This document shows positions 10,346-19,539 of a DNA stretch of 40,744 nucleotides, piece by piece. The position numbers were made by a program, and so were the translations under genes. The stretch lies in the NCBI GenBank assembly GCA_003402745.1, contig QQND01000021.1:1-40744 (forward strand), given 5' to 3'. This DNA comes from Verrucomicrobiota bacterium (lineage in GTDB: Bacteria > Verrucomicrobiota > Verrucomicrobiia > Chthoniobacterales > Chthoniobacteraceae). The notes beneath the pieces are model-generated. The model saw only the letters and a program-made list of their open reading frames with translations. It had not been told where the DNA came from and ran no database searches. The first letter of the stretch is position 1. Each line of letters opens with the position of its first letter.

Positions 10346-11803
10346 TCAGAGTTTACTTGGGAAAAGGGAGGGGTTTGTCGATAGAGCTCCAAGGAGACTG
10401 GGGCGGTTGCTCCGGCGCTCCATGATATGCTTGTCCAAATGAGGATCGACCGCGACAGGATAACTGCCGTTGAAACAGGCTAGGCAAAACTCATTGGCCT
10501 TCCTGCCCGTGGCCCGCACCATCGAGGGAACGTCCAAGTAACCGATGGAATCCGCACCCAAATAATCGCGGATCTGGTCCAGAGTGCATTGGTTGGCGAG
10601 GAGCTTTTCAGGATCCGGAAAATCAATTCCGTAGTGGCAGGAATACCGGTGGGGCGGACACGAAATCCGCATGTGGACTTCGGCAGCCCCCGCCTCACGC
10701 AGGTTCACCACCCGGGCGCGCGCTGTCGTGCCGCGGACGATGGAATCATCCACCACCACGACGCGTTTACCGGCGACGGCCTCCTTGATCAGGTTAAGTT
10801 TCACCCGGACGTTGAAGTCCCGAATCAGCTGGCTGGGTTGGAGAAAGGTCCTTCCAATGTAATGGTTGCGCACGAAGGCGTGGGAGTAAGGAATCCCGAG
10901 TTCCTCAGCGAACCCGAGCGCCGCATAGTTTCCGGAATCAGGAACCGGTACCACAACATCCGCCTCTGCCGGGTGCATCCTCGCCAACTCGCGGCCCATT
11001 TCGGTTCGGACCCTGGCGACGTTTGTGTCGTAAAAATTGGAATCCGGCCTCGCGAAATAAACGTATTCAAAAATGCAAAAAGCGGAGCGTTGCGGTTGGA
11101 AGGGCCACTCGGAGCGAATCCCATTTTCATCAATGATGACGACTTCGCCGGGCTCTATTTCGCGCACAAACTCAGCGTGAATGAGGTCGAAAGCGCAGGT
11201 TTCACTGGAAAGCACCCAGGCACCGTCGAGTTTGCCCAGAGCCAGAGGACGGAACCCGTGAGGGTCGCGCACGCCGATAATCTCGCGTTCGCTCATCATC
11301 ACCAAAGAAAACGCGCCGTGCACCTTCCTCAGAGCGGCCAGGACGCCGTCCGGTTCAGAAGGCTGGGCGAGCAGGTGCAGAATGACTTCGCTATCGACGG
11401 TGGTTTGGAAAATTGAGCCCTGTTCTTCGAGTTCCTCGCGCAACAAGGCGGCATTGACGAGATTCCCGTTGTGGCCGATGGCGATCTGCCCCCGCGCCGT
11501 ATTCACCACGAAAGGCTGCGCGTTGATGAGATTGCTAGAACCCGTCGTGGAGTAACGGACGTGACCCACGGCCCGGGTGCCCTTCAACCGGTCCAATTCG
11601 CCGGAGTGGAACACCTGTGAGACCAAGCCCATGGCCACGTGCCTCTTGAAGGGGGTGTCGGGACCGTCGGCGGTCACAATGCCAGCGCTCTCTTGGCCGC
11701 GATGCTGAAGGGCGTAGAGACCGTAGTAGGTGAGAGTGGCGGCGTTTGGATGACCAAACACGGCGAAGACGCCGCATTCGTGGGTGGGTTTGTGGTGTTT
11801 CAC
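10346..11803 (-). CDS. purF: Amidophosphoribosyltransferase
   Basis: Commits PRPP and glutamine to purine synthesis (phosphoribosylamine). I chose the GTG at 11803, which puts the nucleophilic Cys at residue 10 (KHHKPTHECGVFAVFG) after a short propeptide, as in the B. subtilis-type enzyme that is processed to expose Cys1. An ATG at 11890 would add 29 unrelated residues. The Ntn glutaminase domain is followed by the PRTase domain with the PRPP loop VVVVDDSIVRGTTARA. Cysteines in SCPPHRYSCHYGIDF and the C-terminal CLACF motif indicate the iron-sulfur-cluster class of PurF. First gene of a purF-purM operon. Confidence 0.95.
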   Translation of the reverse strand: MKHHKPTHECGVFAVFGHPNAATLTYYGLYALQHRGQESAGIVTADGPDTPFKRHVAMGLVSQVFHSGELDRLKGTRAVGHVRYSTTGSSNLINAQPFVVNTARGQIAIGHNGNLVNAALLREELEEQGSIFQTTVDSEVILHLLAQPSEPDGVLAALRKVHGAFSLVMMSEREIIGVRDPHGFRPLALGKLDGAWVLSSETCAFDLIHAEFVREIEPGEVVIIDENGIRSEWPFQPQRSAFCIFEYVYFARPDSNFYDTNVARVRTEMGRELARMHPAEADVVVPVPDSGNYAALGFAEELGIPYSHAFVRNHYIGRTFLQPSQLIRDFNVRVKLNLIKEAVAGKRVVVVDDSIVRGTTARARVVNLREAGAAEVHMRISCPPHRYSCHYGIDFPDPEKLLANQCTLDQIRDYLGADSIGYLDVPSMVRATGRKANEFCLACFNGSYPVAVDPHLDKHIMERRSNRPSLLGALSTNPSLFPSKL

Positions 11804-11899
11804 TAAGAGGAGGTGGGCCCCCAAAGTTAGAACGCCCAGCTTGGGCGTCAAGTTCTGCGGCTCAAGACACTTCAAATAAAGCAAAACCATTCACTCAAA

Positions 11900-13243
11900 C
11901 TACTGGGGCAAAGCAAGTTCCTTGTTATCTCCATTCTTCCCCGCGGAAGCCGCATCCACTGTTGCCTTGCCCTCAAAACGTTTCCACCCCTCCTGTTTGG
12001 CCACCAATTCCACCAAACGCAACGGCCAGTCCGTGTTTTCAAAAAAGTCGGTATTTCTAGAGTCAAGGTCCTGATAAGCTTCGAGATACGCCTTATTTTC
12101 AGGAGATCCCTCCCGGCCCACAGCTGGATACCGACGGCGGGCCTCCAGCATCGCCTTGTTCACGGCCTCCTCAGCCGGGTCGGTAGCCGTGGCAGGCTCT
12201 GTAACGACCACCTGGTTTGCCGGGGCAGGCGTTGGCGCCTCTTCCCGCACGGGGGCGAGCAGGTTGATTTCTGAACCGGGCAAGAGGCTTTTCTTTGCGG
12301 AAGCAACCCCTGGACCGGAGGCTTTTGCATCGCTGCGCACCCAACCCTCCCGAGAGGCCAGCATTTCGGCGATTTTCAAAGGCCACTTCGGGTCCTTAAA
12401 AAAGTCAAATTTCCTCGCGCGAGTGAGTTCGTTGTAGGCCTCCAAGTACATGGAGTGCTCCGGCGTGCCGGTGTTTTGAAGGGCGGGATAAAGGCGAATC
12501 GCCTCGTCCTTGGCCTGCCGGGTGGCCCGCACGACCGGATCTTCGTCAAGCGCTTGGGGCTCCGGCTTCGGTTCGTGCTCCGCCTTGGAAAGGGCGCCCT
12601 CCTTGTGTTCGGCGCGGGAAACGAGTTGCTTCTCGACGGCCGCCTTTTCAGCAACGGAGGCGGGGTCTGGAACCGCCACGGCAGGAGCAGCAGCGGGGGC
12701 CTGCGCCGCCAGGCTGGGCGAGATCGCCGCCGTAGGACTCTGGACTAAAATAGGTTGCGCCTGCTGCTGGTGTTTAAATTCAGCGAAAGTCTGCGCCCAC
12801 TCCGAGCCAGTTGCCATGATTCGCACTCCAATGGGCACCAAAAGTGTCAAGGTGAGGGCACCGGCCAGCAGCAGAAAGGTTCCGTTGCGCTGGAGCAAAA
12901 GTCGAAATTGCATGGCCAAAAACAAACACAAACCCACAATCGTGGCGGTGGCCATCGCCACAAAGGACTCTTTGGGCGCCCACCAGAGGGCAATCCCGCC
13001 AATCGGCACGGCTGCGAGCACGGCGGCCACGCCAAGCGCCAGATTACGGCTCGCCTCGCCTGCGCTTCCGTTGAGAACCACCGGGTTGGCCTTTGAGGCA
13101 GCGCCAAAGGGAGCGGCTGGCTGGCCCAGCGCGGGATTCTGAACGGAGGAACGCACCGGAGCGATCGGGCGCGCCTTGAGCAACGCAACCGGGGGGGCGC
13201 CGGGGCCTGAGGATGATTCTGGATTGGTAGGAACGGAACTCAC
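11900..13243 (-). CDS. Membrane protein with two C-terminal repeats, function unknown
   Basis: About 447 residues from the GTG at 13243; a TTG at 13324 would prefix residues that look like promoter sequence. The N-terminus is proline/alanine-rich, then three hydrophobic segments (LALGVAAVLAAVPIGGIALW, ATATIVGLCLFLAMQF, FLLLAGALTLTLLVPIGVRI). A low-complexity linker rich in A, P, Q and E follows, then two related modules of about 65 residues. Each holds R-x-YPA-x-x-x-x-G-x-PE-x-x-x-YLEAY, then DFF-x-x-x-x-WPL-x-x-x-E and ends EGW. I do not recognise the family. The repeats are presumably extracytoplasmic or a cytoplasmic tail, depending on topology. It is divergent from gatC and precedes purF on the minus strand with about 97 bases between. 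Confidence 0.7.
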   Translation of the reverse strand: MSSVPTNPESSSGPGAPPVALLKARPIAPVRSSVQNPALGQPAAPFGAASKANPVVLNGSAGEASRNLALGVAAVLAAVPIGGIALWWAPKESFVAMATATIVGLCLFLAMQFRLLLQRNGTFLLLAGALTLTLLVPIGVRIMATGSEWAQTFAEFKHQQQAQPILVQSPTAAISPSLAAQAPAAAPAVAVPDPASVAEKAAVEKQLVSRAEHKEGALSKAEHEPKPEPQALDEDPVVRATRQAKDEAIRLYPALQNTGTPEHSMYLEAYNELTRARKFDFFKDPKWPLKIAEMLASREGWVRSDAKASGPGVASAKKSLLPGSEINLLAPVREEAPTPAPANQVVVTEPATATDPAEEAVNKAMLEARRRYPAVGREGSPENKAYLEAYQDLDSRNTDFFENTDWPLRLVELVAKQEGWKRFEGKATVDAASAGKNGDNKELALPQ

Positions 13244-13387
13244 GACAGTGGAAAAACGGGGGCCTGACTCACTCAAAACGTATTTTAGGATTGAGCAAGA
13301 GAAGGTATCACGAACTTTTACCAAAGGGGAGCCAACATTAGGGGGTTGAAACGCAGGGCCCTGCCCCCCTTTACTTCAGGTCTTCCA

Positions 13388-13672
13388 ATGAGTGCCGAAT
13401 TTAATGTCCGCCACACCGCCCACCTTGCCCGCCTCGAGCTTTCCGAAAGCGAGGCCCGCCGCTTCCAGTCCCAGTTGTCCCAAATTCTTGGGTACGTCGA
13501 AAAACTGAAGGAGGTGGATGTCAGTGGGGTTGAACCCACGGCCCACACGGCCGATTTCATGAATGTTTTTAGAGCCGACGAACCCCGCGACTGGTTCACC
13601 ACCGAGGAAGCCCTCTCCAACGCACCCCGGCAGGCCAACCACCTCATCATCGTCCCCAAGGTGATCGAATAA
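13388..13672 (+). CDS. gatC: Asp/Glu-tRNA(Asn/Gln) amidotransferase subunit C
   Basis: 94 residues starting MSAEFNVRHTAHLARLELSE, the usual GatC beginning; a TTG at 13346 would add 14 residues with no family match. GatC is a small scaffold that wraps around GatA and stabilises the GatCAB transamidase, which converts misacylated Glu-tRNA(Gln) or Asp-tRNA(Asn). The region LGYVEKLKEVDVSGVEPTAH is characteristic. It lies 11 bases before gatA. gatB is not present in the window. Confidence 0.95.
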   Translation: MSAEFNVRHTAHLARLELSESEARRFQSQLSQILGYVEKLKEVDVSGVEPTAHTADFMNVFRADEPRDWFTTEEALSNAPRQANHLIIVPKVIE

Positions 13673-13683
13673 CTCTCTTCTCC

Positions 13684-15132
13684 ATGGACTTGCACACCCT
13701 TTCTCTCTCCTCCCTGCAAGCGCGTTTCCGCTCTGGGGAGGCTTCTCCTTCCGAGGCCCTCGAAGCGCTCGAAGCCCGGATCAGCAGTGTTGACCCCAAG
13801 GTCGGGGGCTACCTTTCCCGCAACTTAAACCGCGCCCGCGAGGAAGCCGCCGTTGCAGACACTTCCCTGCCCCTTGGCGGGGTGCCAATTGCGATTAAGG
13901 ACGTCATCAACGTCAAGGGGGACCCTTGCACCGCCGCCTCCAAAATTCTGCAGGGCTACACCGCAAGCTACGACGCCACGGTCATCCGGAAACTCCGTGC
14001 GGCGGGCGCCATTCCTTTTGGCAGGTTGAACATGGACGAATTCGCAATGGGCTCCTCCACGGAGAATTCGGCCCTCCAGCGCACCTCCAACCCCTGGGAC
14101 CTGAGTCGTATTCCGGGTGGATCCAGCGGAGGTTCCGCCGCAGTTGTCGCTGCAGACGAAGCTTTTGCATCGCTCGGGTCGGACACCGGCGGCTCCATCC
14201 GCCAACCCGCCGCGCTCTGCGGTTGCGTCGGCCTTAAACCCACTTACGGCCGCGTTTCCCGCTTCGGGCTCATGGCGTTCGCCTCCTCGCTGGACCAGAT
14301 CGGCCCCTTCACCAAAACGGTGGAAGACTCCGCCCGCCTCCTCAACGTGCTTTCGGGCAAGGACCCGCTCGACTCCACGAGCCTTGAGACCCAAGCCGAG
14401 GACTATACACGCCTGCTGGGACGCGATCTTAAGGGCGTAAAGCTCGGGATGCCCAAGGAATACTTCATCGAAGGAATCGACCCCCAGGTTGACACCGCCG
14501 TTCGCGCGGCAATCCGCCAGTACGAATCTCTGGGGGCTGAAATCGTCGAGGTTTCCCTGCCACACACAGAGTATGCCGTGGCGGTGTACTACATCATCGC
14601 AACGGCCGAGGCCTCGGCAAACCTGGCCCGCTATGACGGGGTGCGTTACGGCCGTCGGGCGGAGGAACTACGCAACCTTCAGGATCTCTACGTCCGTTCC
14701 CGCTCCGAGGGTTTTGGAGAGGAGGTCAAGCGCCGGATCATTCTCGGAACGTACGTCCTCTCGAGCGGTTACTACGACGCCTATTATCTGCGTGCGCAGA
14801 AAGTGAGAACGCTGATCCGACAAGACTTCGAAAACGCCTTCAAAAAAGTCGACGCGTTGATCTGCCCGACCTCCCCCGAGGCCGCCTTTAAAATCGGCGA
14901 GCGCTCGGGCGACCCGCTCAAAATGTATCTGGCCGACATCTTCACCATCGCCACCAACCTGGCTGGAAACTGCGGAATCAGCCTGCCGTGCGGCTTTGCA
15001 GACCTTGAAGGCAGCCGGCTTCCAGTGGGGCTGCAACTGCTTGGCAACAACCTGGACGAGGCCAAACTCCTCGGGATTGCACACGCCTACGAACAGGCCA
15101 CGCCCTGGCACAAACAACGCCCTGCTCTCTAG
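13684..15132 (+). CDS. gatA: Asp/Glu-tRNA(Asn/Gln) amidotransferase subunit A
   Basis: 482-residue amidase-signature enzyme that releases ammonia from glutamine for the transamidase. The Lys of the Ser-cisSer-Lys triad is in VPIAIKDVINVKG, the cis-Ser in PGGSSGGSAA and the nucleophile in GSDTGGSIRQPA. Length and ends fit GatA, including the C-terminal LPVGLQLLGNNLDEAKLLG. The gene is read right after gatC and before the FIST gene (14-base gap). The usual partner gatB must be elsewhere in the genome. Confidence 0.97.
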   Translation: MDLHTLSLSSLQARFRSGEASPSEALEALEARISSVDPKVGGYLSRNLNRAREEAAVADTSLPLGGVPIAIKDVINVKGDPCTAASKILQGYTASYDATVIRKLRAAGAIPFGRLNMDEFAMGSSTENSALQRTSNPWDLSRIPGGSSGGSAAVVAADEAFASLGSDTGGSIRQPAALCGCVGLKPTYGRVSRFGLMAFASSLDQIGPFTKTVEDSARLLNVLSGKDPLDSTSLETQAEDYTRLLGRDLKGVKLGMPKEYFIEGIDPQVDTAVRAAIRQYESLGAEIVEVSLPHTEYAVAVYYIIATAEASANLARYDGVRYGRRAEELRNLQDLYVRSRSEGFGEEVKRRIILGTYVLSSGYYDAYYLRAQKVRTLIRQDFENAFKKVDALICPTSPEAAFKIGERSGDPLKMYLADIFTIATNLAGNCGISLPCGFADLEGSRLPVGLQLLGNNLDEAKLLGIAHAYEQATPWHKQRPAL

Positions 15133-15146
15133 CAACGCCCCCTCCC

Positions 15147-16307
15147 ATGCAAAACGCGGCCGCCTCAAGACTCGTTCTGGAACCCTACTCGGAAGCCACG
15201 GTCATCACCGCGGCCCGCGAGTGCCTGCAATCCCTCAAGCGCAACCCAAGTCTCGTCATCGCGTTCGTCACCGCCGATTACCGCCCCTTCCTCCAAGATT
15301 TTCTCGAGCTAGTCCAACTGCACGCCCACGCCACGCTTATTGTTGGCGGTAGCGCGAGCGGCCTCATCGGCTCTGGAGTGGAGGCTGAGAGTGGCTCTGG
15401 CTTCTCGCTCCAATTGCTCTCGCTTCCCTCCAGTCGCCTCTGTCCGATCACCTTCAACGAAGACCAGTCAGATGATTTTACAGAATCAGACTGGAAAAAC
15501 GCGGTGGGTCGGGCGGCGGATTCCGACGCGTGGCTGTTTTTAGGCAACCCGCTCAAGGTCGCGGCCGAACCGTGGCTGCGCGCCTGGTCGGCGGCGTTCC
15601 CAGGGATCCCAACCATCGGGGGCCTGCTCAGCGGCGGAGAACGAGGAGACGACGTCTTTGTGTTTCACAACCGCAGTGAGGTGGAGGCCGGTATCGCCAT
15701 TGGAATCAAGGGAGGCGTCAAGGTCCACGCGGTCGTGAGCCAGGGCTGCCGCCCCATCGGCGAGCCCCACGCCATCACAGGAGCGAGCGAGAACGTCGTC
15801 AAGTCCATCGGGTCTCTACCCGCCTACGAACGGCTCAACGAATCCTTTGAGTCCCTTTCCTCCGAGGACAAGGCCCGGGCCGCTGGTAATATTTTCGCGG
15901 GCCTCGCGGTGAACGAATACGTGGACGACTTCAAGACCGGAGATTTTCTGATCAGAAACCTTGTCGATTTCGACCCCACTTCGGGCGCCGTAGCTCTGGC
16001 CGCTTATCCCCGTGTGGGCCAAACCCTTCAGTTTCAACTCAGGGACAGGCACTCAGCGGACGAAGAACTCAAGCATCTGCTCACAAGTAAAGCGAAGGAA
16101 GGAATTAAGCCGTTCGCCTCACTGATGTTCGTGTGCGGAGGCCGGGGCGAGGGCTTGTTTGGCAAAAGTAGCCACGATGCCCAGGCGCTCCGGGACCAGT
16201 TCGGTCCGATCCCAAACGCCGGATTGTTCTGCAATGGAGAAATCGGCCCAGTGGGAGGCGGCAATTTTGTACACGGCTACACCGCCGTCATCGGGCTCTT
16301 CGAATAG
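15147..16307 (+). CDS. FIST N/C domain sensory protein
   Basis: 386 residues with a FIST_N region (IVGGSASGLIGSGVE, PGIPTIGGLLSGGERGDDV) followed by FIST_C (AYPRVGQTLQFQLRDRHSAD, MFVCGGRGEGLFG and PNAGLFCNGEIGPVGG). FIST domains are proposed small-ligand (possibly amino-acid) sensors, often attached to kinases or chemoreceptors; this one is free-standing and has no output domain, signal peptide or membrane helix. It lies 14 bases after gatA, so it is probably cotranscribed with the amidotransferase genes; the meaning of that link is unknown. Confidence 0.88.
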   Translation: MQNAAASRLVLEPYSEATVITAARECLQSLKRNPSLVIAFVTADYRPFLQDFLELVQLHAHATLIVGGSASGLIGSGVEAESGSGFSLQLLSLPSSRLCPITFNEDQSDDFTESDWKNAVGRAADSDAWLFLGNPLKVAAEPWLRAWSAAFPGIPTIGGLLSGGERGDDVFVFHNRSEVEAGIAIGIKGGVKVHAVVSQGCRPIGEPHAITGASENVVKSIGSLPAYERLNESFESLSSEDKARAAGNIFAGLAVNEYVDDFKTGDFLIRNLVDFDPTSGAVALAAYPRVGQTLQFQLRDRHSADEELKHLLTSKAKEGIKPFASLMFVCGGRGEGLFGKSSHDAQALRDQFGPIPNAGLFCNGEIGPVGGGNFVHGYTAVIGLFE

Positions 16308-16310
16308 CAC

Positions 16311-16339
16311 CGCACATAGGACCGCGGCGCGGTAGTGCG
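16311..16339. terminator. Composite hairpin between convergent FIST and chrA genes
   Basis: CGCAC (16311-16315) pairs with GTGCG (16335-16339). Inside it ACCGC (16321-16325) pairs with GCGGT (16329-16333) around a GGC loop. The structure exactly fills the 32-base gap between the two stop codons. It fits a bidirectional terminator, although long T-runs are lacking. Confidence 0.5.
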
Positions 16340-17638
16340 TTAAAGGAGGCCTTTGCAGAGCACTCCCAACACGCCTGCTCCGATTAAAACTGGGATCACC
16401 CCCCACTTCCAGCGCACCATTCCCAAGAAAGCGGAACTGCTCACAACGAGAGCCACCCCATCAACCCCGCCAGTTTGTGGAAACAAAATACCGCCACCAA
16501 ACCAGCACGCAAGATTCAAAATCACCCCCACCACCGCGGCACTCACCGCCGACAACGCTCCGGAAAGCAAGCGATTACCGCGCAGCCTCTCGATAAAGGG
16601 CGCTCCCAGAAAAATCCAGACAAAGCTTGGGGCAAAAGTACACCAGACGGTGATCAGCGCTCCTAGGGTACCCGAAAGAAGCGGGGAAAACGGGGCTGGA
16701 TGGTTCCATGCTCCAAGAAAGCCCACAAACTCGAGGACCAGTATCAAGGGTCCGGGAGTAGTTTCAGCTAAAGCCAAGCCGTCAAACATCTGCGCTGCAG
16801 CGAGCCAGCCAAAAGCTTCCACCGCTTGCTGGGCCACGTATGGAAGCACAGCATAAGCGCCTCCAAAGGTAAGCATTGCTGCCTTTGAAAAAAAGACGCC
16901 CTGCTGAAAAATCACGCTCTTGGTCCCAAGGAAAATCCCCGCGAGCACAAGTGGAAGCATCCACAGCACGACTCCCAGCACTGCGGTACGCAACACCCGC
17001 AGAACGGGGGGCAAGGACGGCAGAGGGACGCTTCCGGACACTCCTGCTTCCTCTGCAGAAAGACCGCGGCCCGCCGCCAAGCCCGCGCCAACCGCAGCGA
17101 GTATTACGAAGGGGAACGGCACCTTCAGAAAATAAATCGCGACGAATGCCGCCCCCGCGAGCCCCGTCATCCATTTGTTTTTCAGAGCTTTCGAACCAAG
17201 CCGCAGGACCGCGCAAAGCACGATTGCGAGCACCGCGGGTTTGAGCCCATAGAAAACCCGCCCCACCCAAGACTGATGTCCAGCCAGCACATACGTCCAA
17301 CTCAGCGCCCAAAGCAGCACCGCCCCTGGCAGCACAAACAAAGTCCCTGCAACCAACCCACCCGTTGTCTTGTGCAGAAGCCAGCCAAGATACGTTGCCA
17401 ACTGCTGGGCTTCAGGCCCCGGCAGAAGCATGCAATAGTTCAACGCGAACAAAAACCGGTCCTCGGAAATCCATCGTTTTTTTTCCACCAATTCCTGGTG
17501 CATGATTGAGATCTGGGCCGCCGGTCCGCCGAAAGAAACCAAGCCCAGCTTGAGCCAGAAACGGAACGCCTCCCAAAATGAGGGCGCCCTGGCGCCGGCA
17601 ATAGGGACTGCCGCCAAATGCCCTCTGGAATCCTTCAT
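16340..17638 (-). CDS. chrA: Chromate transporter, ChrA family
   Basis: 432-residue inner-membrane protein made of two homologous CHR halves. The N-half carries FRFWLKLGLVSFGGPAAQIS, LNYCMLLPGPEAQQLATYLG and GLVAGTLFVLPGAVLLWAL. The C-half repeats the pattern with KAAMLTFGGAYAVLPYVAQQ and LALAETTPGPLILVLEFVGF. The GGP/FGGAY and PGP motifs are diagnostic of the CHR superfamily, which exports chromate (in exchange or with proton motive force). Substrate in this organism is inferred from family only. It begins 4 bases after the Nudix-epimerase gene, so it is likely cotranscribed. Confidence 0.93.
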   Translation of the reverse strand: MKDSRGHLAAVPIAGARAPSFWEAFRFWLKLGLVSFGGPAAQISIMHQELVEKKRWISEDRFLFALNYCMLLPGPEAQQLATYLGWLLHKTTGGLVAGTLFVLPGAVLLWALSWTYVLAGHQSWVGRVFYGLKPAVLAIVLCAVLRLGSKALKNKWMTGLAGAAFVAIYFLKVPFPFVILAAVGAGLAAGRGLSAEEAGVSGSVPLPSLPPVLRVLRTAVLGVVLWMLPLVLAGIFLGTKSVIFQQGVFFSKAAMLTFGGAYAVLPYVAQQAVEAFGWLAAAQMFDGLALAETTPGPLILVLEFVGFLGAWNHPAPFSPLLSGTLGALITVWCTFAPSFVWIFLGAPFIERLRGNRLLSGALSAVSAAVVGVILNLACWFGGGILFPQTGGVDGVALVVSSSAFLGMVRWKWGVIPVLIGAGVLGVLCKGLL

Positions 17639-17642
17639 GACC

Positions 17643-19040
17643 TCAGTCCCCTGTTCCGTCCTCAGGCTTTAAGGACGACTGCGATGCGGCCTGCGCCTGC
17701 GCCAACGGGACCAGTTCCGCGTCGCTCTCCACGGCGCTAAAAAACGAGGAGTAGCGGGGCTCCCAACCCAGTTCACGCAGCCGCTTGTTGCTCACTTGCT
17801 TGTGAGTCCAACCCCGTTTGCGCTCCGTGTTGACAGGCCCCTCCGGAGGCAGTGCCAGACCAAACTTCACGGCAAGCCACTCGTAAAGCGAGCGCTGCTC
17901 GGCAGGTGAACTGTCGCCCAAATTAAAAACCCCGGGCAGACCGAGCTGGGCGAGATGCAGGAGGCCCGAAGCGGCATCGTCGCGGTGAATCTGATTGATC
18001 CAGCGCCTGCCGTCCCCTTCGATCACCGCCTCACCGCTGAAATACTTTCGAAGCAGAACACTACGCCCCGGGCCGTAGATTCCCGCAAGCCTGGCCACAG
18101 CCCCCCCCTGAGCGAGCACCCACTCTTCGGTTTCCCTGAGAATTTTTCCAGTCTCGCGGGGAGGCTCTGCAGGACTGAGCTCCGTCACCCATTCGCCGCT
18201 GACTTGGGCGTAAACAGAAGTGCTACTGGTAAAAAGCAAGTACCTTGGAGCCAGAAGGCCTCCGAGCACCTGGGCCCCCCTGAAATAGACTGACCGGTAG
18301 GCGTCGGCACCGCCCTTGCCCGAACTGGCGCAATGCAGCACTAGGTCCACACCATGATGCCCTCCAAGCACCTCCCCTACAGACGCCTCGCTGGAAATAT
18401 CACAAGCCACCACTGGAAATGACTCCCCTGCCAACGCTGCTGCCGAATCCGCGGAATGCGTGCACCCCGTCACACGCCAACCCGCCGCTTGCAAAAGACG
18501 CGCGGTGGCCAGACCGACAAACCCACAGCCCGCAACCAGTGCTGAGCGACCCGCGTCGGCATGGTATGGGCCGTGAAAAGAAACCGCCTTTTCGAGCATT
18601 TTTTCGCCGTCAAAAAGGAAAGATCCAGTGAATGTGCCGCCCGCCAAAACGGTGGGGAGCCATTCTTTGTCGTCCGCCCACATTTCATGGTAGGGCACCT
18701 CGGCCAAATCCACCCAGAGCGGATCGGCCTCCGCCGTGGAGATAGGCTCCCCTTCAAGGTCACTCGCCAGAAAGACCACACAGTTGAGTGAATACCCGTC
18801 AATAAATTGGAAACGCAAAAGACCGCGCTCCTCCAGATGCAGCGGAGTCACCCCGACTTCCTCCTGCGTCTCCCGGATGGCCGCCTGCAAAGCGGTCTCG
18901 CCGGGCTCCAGCTTGCCTCCCGGGGCGTTAATTTTACCGGCCCCAAGCCCCCTTTTCTTCCGAATCAACAAAACCCGTCCGTTTTTAACAATGAAACACA
19001 GGTTTGCGCGTTCTGAAGGTTTCCAGCGAGTCCAATCCAT
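17643..19040 (-). CDS. Nudix hydrolase fused to an NAD-dependent epimerase/SDR domain
   Basis: 465 residues from the ATG at 19040 (a GTG at 19115 would overlap the preceding small gene). Residues 10-150 form a Nudix domain with the box GX5EX7REXXEEXGX at 42-64 and a KKRGLGAGKINAPGG lead-in that resembles MTH1/MutT-type 8-oxo-dGTPases. From about residue 165 an extended SDR begins with the NAD(P) glycine motif GCGFVG, and contains FTSSTSVYAQVSGEW, RLAGIYGPGRSVLLRKY and the C-terminal substrate part. The joint product could couple nucleotide-pool cleaning to sugar-nucleotide or other metabolism, but no partner reaction is evident. It leads directly into chrA. Confidence 0.85.
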   Translation of the reverse strand: MDWTRWKPSERANLCFIVKNGRVLLIRKKRGLGAGKINAPGGKLEPGETALQAAIRETQEEVGVTPLHLEERGLLRFQFIDGYSLNCVVFLASDLEGEPISTAEADPLWVDLAEVPYHEMWADDKEWLPTVLAGGTFTGSFLFDGEKMLEKAVSFHGPYHADAGRSALVAGCGFVGLATARLLQAAGWRVTGCTHSADSAAALAGESFPVVACDISSEASVGEVLGGHHGVDLVLHCASSGKGGADAYRSVYFRGAQVLGGLLAPRYLLFTSSTSVYAQVSGEWVTELSPAEPPRETGKILRETEEWVLAQGGAVARLAGIYGPGRSVLLRKYFSGEAVIEGDGRRWINQIHRDDAASGLLHLAQLGLPGVFNLGDSSPAEQRSLYEWLAVKFGLALPPEGPVNTERKRGWTHKQVSNKRLRELGWEPRYSSFFSAVESDAELVPLAQAQAASQSSLKPEDGTGD

Positions 19041-19096
19041 TCCTAAAGCAAACTGGGATTGCCGCCCGGAGGAAAGCACTTTGAGACCCCGCTGCC

Positions 19097-19303
19097 TCAG
19101 GAAAGGTGGCGGCACAACAGTTCGACAAATTCTTCAAGATTCGAGACCTCGTGGTTTTTAGAAAAAAACAGCACAAGCGCCTCTTCCAGCGCCTCGCTTC
19201 GATATTCCGCCTGAGAAGGAAGCTCAAACTCGCTAGGAGTGCCCTCGAGCATCGAACAAAGCGCCACTTTAACCGCCGTAATCTGTTCTGGGGTGGGTGT
19301 CAT
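19097..19303 (-). CDS. Small acidic protein of unknown function, 68 aa
   Basis: Starts MTPTPEQITAVKVALCSMLEG and ends FVELLCRHLS. It is predicted to be mostly helical and acidic (many Glu), soluble, with no membrane or signal sequence. It lies 56 bases ahead of the Nudix-epimerase gene on the same strand and may be the first gene of that operon. The family is not recognised, and there is no strong ribosome binding site. Confidence 0.5.
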   Translation of the reverse strand: MTPTPEQITAVKVALCSMLEGTPSEFELPSQAEYRSEALEEALVLFFSKNHEVSNLEEFVELLCRHLS

Positions 19304-19539
19304 GAAATGTGCATAAATGTTGTGTCCTTATTCTCGGGATTTCACAGAACTCCGATTCCTAAGACCTCCAGTGTTGCACAAGGGGTGGGACATCCACGGG
19401 GGTTCCCCACAAAAAACTCCACCCCGCAGCGGCGCCACGTTCAAGAAGCCCACAACCGCCACACCGGGCCCCAGGAATTGCCACCTCCCTCTCCCGCTTT
19501 TCCCCTCTCCCGCGCCGCCGCACCCACAAAGACCGCCTC

